From NCBI GenBank assembly GCA_964019655.1, contig CAXHTR010000006.1:372001-436000 (forward strand): 64,000 nucleotides of DNA, in the 5' to 3' direction. Position numbers and translations under genes: made by a program. Position 1 is the stretch's first letter. Every line of letters begins with the position of its first letter. The notes beneath the pieces were generated by a model that saw nothing but the letters and a program-made list of their open reading frames with translations, was not told the origin of the DNA and made no database searches. The DNA is from Perkinsela sp. pyNocScin1. Its lineage: Eukaryota; Euglenozoa; Kinetoplastea; Prokinetoplastida; Perkinselidae. This document shows positions 10,146-17,693 of this stretch, piece after piece.

Positions 10146-12701
10146 CTAGTCTGAGGAGCTTGTGCTCGTATAGTCCGTCGTTTCATAATCTTCACTCGAT
10201 TCTTCGTCGGGCTCACCGACGTTCGCTCGGCCTTCGTGCTTACGCTCAGCATGCACAGCACCATTCGATGATTTCGCACAGTCCACCTTATCTTCTTCAA
10301 GGTCCGATGAACTCGCGAAGTCCGACGTATCCTCTTCAAAGTCCGATGAGCTCGCATAGTCCGACGCATCTTCTTCGAGATAATTTCTTTCTGTTTTCTT
10401 GTAAAAGGGTCCATCGAACGGCTTTGCGCTATCCGATGAGCTCTCGTCATCCGTCAAATCTTCGTCGAACTCTTCGCTGAATTCTTCGTCGGGCTCACCG
10501 AAGTTCATTGAGCTATCGTCTTCGATTTCAATCTTAAGTGCACTATCGCTCACCTCTTCCTCCGATTCAGCATGGTCCTGCATGGTGTTTTCGTTTTCAT
10601 TCGGGATAACGCGACAAACCTCTGCGCGAATTCCCATTTTGTGGAGAACGTGCAACCACGCGCGCTGATCATCAGATAAAGATTCACCGACTGCTTTCAC
10701 AGTGATGCACTTCAGTTCAGGAATCTCGCGCCTATTCGTGTGCTCCGTCCACATCCATACGTCTGGGATTCCTTTGATGGTGCCCTCAAGGAGAAAAAAG
10801 TGCAAGAGGTGCAACAGGGCACCCTGTCGCACCAACGCCCGTGCAATATTCATGAGAGGATCACAGTCATAGCCTGGATACAGCCTTCCATACCCTTTGT
10901 CCATGTATTTTTCAAACTGCCGGATGACCTCATCTTGGATCGTATCTTCAGACATACCCGCTATGCGTTCGAGCGTTTCTTCGATTTTGCTATCGCGCAA
11001 TGCCATGAACTGCGGGGTACCAAAGTCGAGCGGGACCTCACGCCACCTGCATGGGAACAGGTAGTGCGCTATTTTACATTTCGGGTCTGGTTGGAAGACA
11101 TCCGCCAAGAGCACGAAGCACATCGCTGCGATGACCTTGCCCTGACAGGCTGAGCCCGTCCATGCCTTTCCGTTCTCTGCACAATAGTGCGACAAAACTC
11201 GGTCCAGCGTCGTTCGAGATTCACCAGCATCTCGCAAGCGCTTTCGACTTTCCAGCGATTCCAAACGTACAGTGCGCTCTTCCGGCTCAAAAAGCTTCAA
11301 TGGTGCAAATTCGTTCCATATGAATTTCTCGCAGAGCTTTTTAGTCAGGCGCTCAAGCGCTACTCGCTCGCCTAATCTTAAGAATGTCCTCCCTTCGTTC
11401 AGCAAATGAAAATTCATGAGCTGAGTCTGGTTTTCGAACGGCTCTGTGTACGAATAAGCGTTTGAAAGCGCCTTCTTCGCTATGCGAATCGCCTTCTCTC
11501 TTTCTTTGATTTCCATGTGGCAGAGGACACGATTGTACAGGGTCTCTATTTGCACAGATGGTGTGTGGCGCGAGTGCTTTTCAATTAAGGTACACATCTC
11601 GATCGCAGGATTATATTCTTCTTCAGACATTGCACAATGTGCGAGCGCATGGAGCGCTTGCATCGCCCAATACTTAATATTTAGCTTATTTCCCATGTAT
11701 CGCTCGCAGTCCTTGTACTTTTCGAGTCGACACTGATATTTCTCAAACCTTCGGAAAATAGATCGAATTTTTTTGAACGCTCTTTTTCGCCAGCACCCCT
11801 TATTCGATAGAAAATAATCTTCTTCCGCTTCTGTGTCCGACAGTGCTTGCATCGCTGTGCTTGGGGGATGTGCACGTAGCCAGGCGTACGCCTGCCACGT
11901 GATTTTGTAGGCGTCTACTGCCATTTTCATTCCATCTTCCCATTGGAAGATCTCACACGCTATTTCGTTCTTTGGCTTGAAATCCCACTCGAGTGGTGGC
12001 GCCGAGGCGAGAAGCAGTACGACTTGGCGGGCTCTGTGCGATGCCCCTTGCCAGCGCTCGGGGGCAGTAGCTGTCGCAGATGGGAATGGTATTATCGAAA
12101 ACTCGCCGCCGTATAGCATGCAGAAGATATCAGCGACCATATAAATGTCTCTTAGAGAGAAATTCAAGGCTGTGAAAGACAAGGGCAGCGCCTTTGGGAT
12201 GGTGATATTTTTGCTTCGCTTGAGTCTTTTCTGAAGGTTTTCGAGCAAGACTTTCCTTGGAGTCCCTTCAGCAATTTCAGTGTCTGTATGCAGTACATGC
12301 TTGTCGATGTGCTCGATGATCCCTCGTATAGCACCAGAATCGAGTGCTTGGTACATGGAAGATAATTGGGGCCTATTTATCAAAAATTCCTCCGGAAGGA
12401 AGTGCTCTCTGACAACGTAGCGTTTTTCAAGCTTCTGCATGCTTTCATACGTCAATGTGGGGAACTTTTCGAGGAGTGATTGCGTGTATAGTGGCTTCGA
12501 ATAATCACGGTCTACCTTTCCAGCAACGAGTAAGAAAGCCACGAGATTTACCTCGGCATCCGTGAGCTTACGCAGCGTTCTTTGCATTTCACATCTCTCT
12601 GAGTATTGGTCTACCCCACTATAGTTCCATACTGACTCTGCAACAAGGCGTCGGACACCGGGCCCAAGGGACGTGAATGATGATGATTGCTCACTGCTCA
12701 T
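10146..12701 (-). CDS. FAN1 paralogue 2, degenerate nuclease site, long acidic tail (851 aa)
   Basis: It shares the whole FAN1-like layout with its neighbour, but the catalytic Glu is Gln (SACQGK) and the Glu of E-x-K is Thr (CITVKAVGE). The Asp (IPDVWMW) and Lys remain. It is therefore predicted not to cut DNA, while SRWREVPLDFGTPQF is fully conserved. A tail of about 150 residues rich in Asp, Glu and Ser follows the nuclease fold and includes two 13-residue repeats. The ATG at 12699-12701 gives MSSEQSSSFTSLGPG, which aligns with copy 5; an upstream ATG-less extension is rejected. Role unknown; a structural or DNA/protein-binding pseudoenzyme is an inference. Confidence 0.82.
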   Translation of the reverse strand: MSSEQSSSFTSLGPGVRRLVAESVWNYSGVDQYSERCEMQRTLRKLTDAEVNLVAFLLVAGKVDRDYSKPLYTQSLLEKFPTLTYESMQKLEKRYVVREHFLPEEFLINRPQLSSMYQALDSGAIRGIIEHIDKHVLHTDTEIAEGTPRKVLLENLQKRLKRSKNITIPKALPLSFTALNFSLRDIYMVADIFCMLYGGEFSIIPFPSATATAPERWQGASHRARQVVLLLASAPPLEWDFKPKNEIACEIFQWEDGMKMAVDAYKITWQAYAWLRAHPPSTAMQALSDTEAEEDYFLSNKGCWRKRAFKKIRSIFRRFEKYQCRLEKYKDCERYMGNKLNIKYWAMQALHALAHCAMSEEEYNPAIEMCTLIEKHSRHTPSVQIETLYNRVLCHMEIKEREKAIRIAKKALSNAYSYTEPFENQTQLMNFHLLNEGRTFLRLGERVALERLTKKLCEKFIWNEFAPLKLFEPEERTVRLESLESRKRLRDAGESRTTLDRVLSHYCAENGKAWTGSACQGKVIAAMCFVLLADVFQPDPKCKIAHYLFPCRWREVPLDFGTPQFMALRDSKIEETLERIAGMSEDTIQDEVIRQFEKYMDKGYGRLYPGYDCDPLMNIARALVRQGALLHLLHFFLLEGTIKGIPDVWMWTEHTNRREIPELKCITVKAVGESLSDDQRAWLHVLHKMGIRAEVCRVIPNENENTMQDHAESEEEVSDSALKIEIEDDSSMNFGEPDEEFSEEFDEDLTDDESSSDSAKPFDGPFYKKTERNYLEEDASDYASSSDFEEDTSDFASSSDLEEDKVDCAKSSNGAVHAERKHEGRANVGEPDEESSEDYETTDYTSTSSSD
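10291..10368 (-). repeat. Two 39-base tandem repeats in the acidic tail of FAN1 paralogue 2
   Basis: Units 10291-10329 and 10330-10368 are nearly identical and in frame, each encoding an Asp-x-Ala-Ser-Ser-Ser-Asp-x-Glu-Glu type 13-residue acidic block. A partial third unit follows. In-frame repeat expansion probably lengthened this tail. Confidence 0.7.
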
Positions 12702-12824
12702 ATAACTCCTTAGAATTAAGAAACAGAGCGAATAACTGAAAGCTATGAAAGTAAGTTCCAGATAGTTTCTCCAGACAGGGTCCCAGTGGATCAATGGCTT
12801 CTGATAGGCAATAGAGTGGGTCTC

Positions 12825-12896
12825 TCAAAACATTTCATTCGATGGACTATCATCTGACTGAATCTTCTCTGCTGAGTCGTACAATTCTCCTTTCTA
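12825..12896 (-). other. Former C-terminal tail of FAN1 paralogue 3, now behind a premature TAG
   Basis: Reading on past the TAG at 12894-12896, the same frame stays open for 22 codons (KGELYDSAEKIQSDDSPS...) and ends MF-TGA at 12825-12827. Paralogue 4 still translates the matching tail (KGELYDSADEIQSDDSTS...MF). The TAG stands where paralogue 4 has a Tyr codon. The stop is therefore recent and has turned coding sequence into 3' UTR. Confidence 0.8.
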
Positions 12897-15137
12897 CAAA
12901 TCATAACTATCAGTAGAGGTGCTGCTCGCATATCCCACTAAAGACTCTGATATTGCAACGTCCCCCTCTGCAAAGCCCATCCCGGTTTTCTTCTGCTTTA
13001 TATCTTCTTCATTAGTCTCTTTGATATCATTTTGATTCTTCTCTATCATGCACACTTCCACAAATACTCCTACTGTGCAGAGAACGTGAATCCATGCACG
13101 CTCATCGTCAGTCAGCGATTCGCCTATGGCTTTCACTAAGACACAATTCACGTCTAGCGTGTCTTGACTGCCTTTCTCTGTCCATAGCCAAACGCTAGGA
13201 ACTCCCTTCAAAGTCCCCTCCAAGAGGAAAAACTGTAGTAGTGGCATGAGCACATTCTGAGATACGAGTGCCTTCGCAAGAGAAGTAAGTATTGCTACGT
13301 CATACTCTCTGAAGAGTCTTCCGAATCGCTTCTCTTTGTACACTTCGTACTGACGCACTATCCACACCCCTATTTCATCGGCCGACTTTTCCTCAATGGA
13401 CTCTAAAGCTTTTTCGATCTGATAATCTCGAAGCTGGATGAATTGCGGTGTCCCAAAGTCAAGTGGAACTTCACGCCACCTTGATGGGAACAAGTACTGC
13501 GCTATCTTACTTTTCGGGTCTGGCTGGAAGATATCAGCCATGAGAACAAAAAGGACTGCTGCGAGTATCTTGCCTTTGCATGCAGATCCCGTCCATAGAG
13601 ACCCAAGCTCTTCGACATAGTGTGAAAGAACAAATTCTTCAGCAGTACGTGGATCATTCGTGCTACTTGCACGCTTTCTACTCAGCTGTGATGTGCGCGT
13701 CTTCACTGGTGCCTCAAGAAGCTTAATTGGCTTGAATTCACTCCAAGGTAACTTAACGTGGACATTTTGCATCAGTCGCTCGAGTGCTATTCGCTCACCC
13801 AGACGCAGAAATTTCTTCTTTTCATTGCTGAGGTGAAAGCCCATAAAGTCACACACATGTACAAAGGGCTCAGCGTATGAGTAGGCATTGGAGAGCACCT
13901 TCTTTAATCGAGTAAACGCTATCTTCCACTCTTTGATCTCTAAATGGCAGAGAATTCGATTGTACTCCGTCTGCTTTTGCACTGACGGTGTCTCATGTGC
14001 ATACTTTTCAATCAATTTGTACATTTTTATTGCCAGATTGAACTCTTCCTCGTGCATCGCACACTGTGCCAGTGCATGCAGTGCTTGCATTGCCCAATAA
14101 TAAATGTCGAGCTTGTTTCCCATGTACCGCTTGACTTCTTTGGACATCTGATCCTCAACCGCTTCTCTATCAAGATACCGGTCCTTCAGAAGGTCTTTGA
14201 CACTATCGTAGCGATACTTGACCCACCCTTCTTTCTTTCTATTGTCATACAAATATTTTTCTTCACCCCTCGGTGCAACTTTTCCACGTCCGGCTAATCG
14301 AACGTACGCATTCCATGCTATTCGATAGAAATCTAATGCCCAGTCGTGACCGAGATCCCAAATGAAAAGATCATACGCTATTGTTTCGTTGCCAGCGGCA
14401 CTCCATTCAAGTGACGGTCCCGAGGCGAGACATTCAAGCACGCGCGTGTTTCTGTACACAGGCCTTTCCCACTGCTCAGGACATGAAATTAACTCTGAAG
14501 GGTGTGGTATGCAGGCGAATTCACCACCATAGAGCATGCAGAATGTGTCGCAAATATCACTCAACCTACTACTCGGGCAACCCTTCGGAGATATGAAAGA
14601 GAGCCCAGTTTTGTTTGGAAAGTCTACCCCTTTGATACTTTTCACTTTCTTCAGTAAAAGTGAAGCTAGTTCTTCCCGGTCCATTGTGTGCACCGAATTT
14701 AAATTTATCTCTTCTTGGCTGCCACAGTTTGATTTCTGAATTTCCGTGATAAGTTCGCAGATTTCATCCCTTGTCAGAGAGTCGATCATCTCTCTGCAAA
14801 CATACTCAGCTGATGTATCAAGTGAGGCCTCTTCAATAATTTTCTTTTTTATCAATGCAGAGATCGTATCGTATGTCCACATGCTGTTCTGTTTCAAAAC
14901 TTTCGGTGTATAAAGGTGGATGTCACCAAAGTCAATGGTCTTGTGCATCATTGCGAATGTTGCCAGGCTGAATTCAGCTTCACCACTCAGCGAATCTATC
15001 TGTTTCTCAAAGTAGCTGATGTCATTGCTACAGTCGAACCTCACGGCCCTACTCCAGATAGACTCGTCCATTAGGCGATCCAACCCTATGAGCAGCGATG
15101 CTGTGGTTGTAGATGCATATTCCTGCTCCTGGATCAT
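12894..15137 (-). CDS. FAN1 paralogue 3, degenerate nuclease site (747 aa)
   Basis: This is the most altered catalytic centre of the array: the first Glu is Lys (SACKGK), the Asp is Ser (VPSVWLW) and the Glu of E-x-K is Leu (CVLVKAIGE). Only the Lys remains. The TPR-like middle and the SRWREVPLDFGTPQF segment are retained, so the fold is probably maintained. The protein is about 24 residues shorter at the C-terminus than its closest relative (copy 4) because of a premature TAG. It starts MIQEQEYASTT; the LDRLMDESIW motif follows, as in the other copies. Confidence 0.82.
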   Translation of the reverse strand: MIQEQEYASTTTASLLIGLDRLMDESIWSRAVRFDCSNDISYFEKQIDSLSGEAEFSLATFAMMHKTIDFGDIHLYTPKVLKQNSMWTYDTISALIKKKIIEEASLDTSAEYVCREMIDSLTRDEICELITEIQKSNCGSQEEINLNSVHTMDREELASLLLKKVKSIKGVDFPNKTGLSFISPKGCPSSRLSDICDTFCMLYGGEFACIPHPSELISCPEQWERPVYRNTRVLECLASGPSLEWSAAGNETIAYDLFIWDLGHDWALDFYRIAWNAYVRLAGRGKVAPRGEEKYLYDNRKKEGWVKYRYDSVKDLLKDRYLDREAVEDQMSKEVKRYMGNKLDIYYWAMQALHALAQCAMHEEEFNLAIKMYKLIEKYAHETPSVQKQTEYNRILCHLEIKEWKIAFTRLKKVLSNAYSYAEPFVHVCDFMGFHLSNEKKKFLRLGERIALERLMQNVHVKLPWSEFKPIKLLEAPVKTRTSQLSRKRASSTNDPRTAEEFVLSHYVEELGSLWTGSACKGKILAAVLFVLMADIFQPDPKSKIAQYLFPSRWREVPLDFGTPQFIQLRDYQIEKALESIEEKSADEIGVWIVRQYEVYKEKRFGRLFREYDVAILTSLAKALVSQNVLMPLLQFFLLEGTLKGVPSVWLWTEKGSQDTLDVNCVLVKAIGESLTDDERAWIHVLCTVGVFVEVCMIEKNQNDIKETNEEDIKQKKTGMGFAEGDVAISESLVGYASSTSTDSYDL

Positions 15138-15254
15138 TCTAAAAGTGTCTTAAAGCAAAGTGAAAAAGGAAAAGGGAGCGCTCATAAGGAAAAGATTGTA
15201 ACTTTAGTACTCTCCGTGGGCCAAAAGGTTTTTATTGACAACATACTCGGTTTC

Positions 15255-17564
15255 TTAAAACATTTGAATTGATGTACTATCATCTGACTGAATTTCATCT
15301 GCTGAGTCGTACAATTCTCCTTTATACGAGTCATAGCTATCCGATTCCGTAGAGGTGCAGCTCAGATCTGTTGATGAAGAATTTGAAGTTTCAATATCAT
15401 CTCTCTTTTCGGATTTCATCGGTGTCTCCTTTTGCTTCGCGAGCTCACTCTTTACCTCTTTCACCGTGTCTTGCTTCCCTTCCGTAAAGCAAACTTCCAT
15501 ATGAATGCCTATTGCGTGAAGCATGTGAGCCCACGCGTACTGGTCGTCGCGCAGAGATTCGCTCACTTCTTCCACTGCGACGCATTTGACGTCTGGGACG
15601 CCCTTGAAATTTTTCTCTGTCCACATCCATACATCTGGAATCCCCCTAATCGTGCCTTCGAGAAGGAAAAACTGCACCAGTGGCAAAAGGGCATCGTTAT
15701 GCGCAAGAGCCTCTGCAAGGCTACTGAGATCATCCAACGCAAAGTCTCTGAAAAGTCTACCGAATCTTTTTTCTTTGTTGAGATCGTATTGTCTTTGAAC
15801 TTCTCTACCAATATCACCAGCTTGTGTTTCCTCGATGCGCTCCAGAGTTTTTTCAATGCTGTAATCTCGAAGCTCTATGAATTGTGGGGTGCCAAAGTCA
15901 AGCGGCACCTCACGCCACCGACAGGGAAAGCGGAATGATTCGAGTTCACTTTTAGGATTCGGTTCAAAGGCTTCAGCAGTGAGAACAAAGCACAAAGCTG
16001 CGATAATCTTGCCTTGGTGGGCTTCACCCTTCCACGATGGCCCGAGTAGATCTAAGTGATGCTTCAAGACGAACTCTGCAGCTGTCGCAGGCCCGTGTGC
16101 CTCGTGCGGGCGCTTTTTCGTATTCCCAGAATCAATGCACAGTTTGTGTGCCGGGGGTTCTGTTAGATCAATGGGTTTGAATTTATCCCATGGAAACTTG
16201 ACTTGAAGCTCTTTCATGAGTCTTTCAATCGCGATTCGCTCGCCAAGTCTCAGAAACATCTTTTTTTCATTGTCGAGGTGGAAGCTCATGAATTCACAAG
16301 TGTGCGCAAAGGGCGCCGTGTATGAGTAGGCCTTCGAAAGTGCTCTCTTCGCGATGTCGAATGCGTCTTTACGTTCTTTGATCTCCATGTGGCAAAAGAT
16401 GCGATTATAGAGTGTTTCAACGTGCACGGATGGCGATCTCTTCGCGTACTTCTCTATCTTTTTGCAGATTTGAATTGCCAAGTTGAATTCTTCCTCAGCT
16501 ATCGCGCACTGCGCGAGTGCATGAAGGGCCTGCATGATCCAGTAGTGAAGGCTAAGCTTACTTCCCATGTAGCGCTTGAAGTTCTCGTCCTCCTCAATGA
16601 TTTCCCTGTCAAGCTCTCTGAGAGTCTCTTTCAAACTATTGAACGTGCTTTTCGTCCAATCGTACATCCACAGTGGGGATATAATCCTGTCAGTGTCTCG
16701 CTCTTTTGTATATTTGCCACGCCCGGATAGTCGACCATATGCCTCCCACGTGCTTTGATAGGCTTCGAGTGTCAGACGAAAGCCATGGTCCCACTCAAAG
16801 AGCAAGTATGTAACAGGCACCTTCGGCGAAGAATTCCATATAAGTGGTGGTGATGAGTTCAGAAACTCGAGGACCATTGATTGCCGATATGCCTCGCTTT
16901 CCCATCGCTCTGGGTTCGGAACATCTGCACATGGAGCTGGAATAGCGGAGAACTCACCACCATACAGCATGCAGAAAACATCGCTATAATCATCTATGCT
17001 TTTGGTAGGAAGCTGTTTAGTGCAAAGAAGTGAGAAAAGTTCTCTATTCGGACTTATCGGACAGTCAGTATTCTGGCGGTCAAGCTTGTCAAGTAAGACC
17101 GTTTGCAAACTTTCAAGAGTCTCGTTTTGTGCTGATTCTACATAATTATCATTACTATTTGAATGTATCTGAACTTCTTCGATCAGCGTGCGTATTTGCT
17201 CCTCGGAAAGACTCTTCATCATGCTTTTGCGTACAATAGAACACCATCTCTTATCATCGATAAAAGACTCTTCGAAAACTTTCTTGTCACATAGCTTCTG
17301 GATATCTGCATACGTCCAATCATTGTTGTAGCGCAAAATAGAGGGGGTATAATACGATTCGATCGCTGAACTCGTTCGCTGAAGGGTCACATATGCGGTA
17401 ATGCTAAGCGCCGTGTCGCAATTGAGAGACCAGATGCCTTCTCTTCCTATGTGTGTATTACTGTGATGGAAAAATGCAGTGGCATTCCAAATCGACTCCT
17501 CTGTAAGGCGCAGCACACCGATACTTGGATTGGATAGCTTTTGCGCATTTTCTTCAGAGCCCAT
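15255..17564 (-). CDS. FAN1 paralogue 4, degenerate nuclease site (769 aa)
   Basis: The catalytic Glu is Gln (EAHQGK) and the E-x-K motif has become A-x-E (CVAVEEVSE), so both the Glu and the Lys are lost; the Asp in IPDVWMW stays. The tail is Ser/Asp rich (DLSCTSTESDSYDSY). It is closest to paralogue 3 in the tail and in the insert around residues 250-300 (RLSGRGK compared with RLAGRGK). Start MGSEENAQKLSN; the 117-base spacer to copy 3 has no gene. Confidence 0.82.
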   Translation of the reverse strand: MGSEENAQKLSNPSIGVLRLTEESIWNATAFFHHSNTHIGREGIWSLNCDTALSITAYVTLQRTSSAIESYYTPSILRYNNDWTYADIQKLCDKKVFEESFIDDKRWCSIVRKSMMKSLSEEQIRTLIEEVQIHSNSNDNYVESAQNETLESLQTVLLDKLDRQNTDCPISPNRELFSLLCTKQLPTKSIDDYSDVFCMLYGGEFSAIPAPCADVPNPERWESEAYRQSMVLEFLNSSPPLIWNSSPKVPVTYLLFEWDHGFRLTLEAYQSTWEAYGRLSGRGKYTKERDTDRIISPLWMYDWTKSTFNSLKETLRELDREIIEEDENFKRYMGSKLSLHYWIMQALHALAQCAIAEEEFNLAIQICKKIEKYAKRSPSVHVETLYNRIFCHMEIKERKDAFDIAKRALSKAYSYTAPFAHTCEFMSFHLDNEKKMFLRLGERIAIERLMKELQVKFPWDKFKPIDLTEPPAHKLCIDSGNTKKRPHEAHGPATAAEFVLKHHLDLLGPSWKGEAHQGKIIAALCFVLTAEAFEPNPKSELESFRFPCRWREVPLDFGTPQFIELRDYSIEKTLERIEETQAGDIGREVQRQYDLNKEKRFGRLFRDFALDDLSSLAEALAHNDALLPLVQFFLLEGTIRGIPDVWMWTEKNFKGVPDVKCVAVEEVSESLRDDQYAWAHMLHAIGIHMEVCFTEGKQDTVKEVKSELAKQKETPMKSEKRDDIETSNSSSTDLSCTSTESDSYDSYKGELYDSADEIQSDDSTSIQMF

Positions 17565-17693
17565 GCTTCGGAATATTCAGCTCGAAGCGCATGTGTTACT
17601 TAAAGAACTACAAAAGAAACCGTCAGTTGTTTAGGTGCTACAGATGATTTAGAAGAAGAATTTGTAGAACACAGCAGAGAAGGGGCTATACAA

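Noticed and set aside
10160-10480. Plus-strand Ser/His/Pro-rich ORF opposite the tail of FAN1 paralogue 2
   Set aside because: It is the antisense of Asp/Glu/Ser repeat codons; such repeats leave all frames open.
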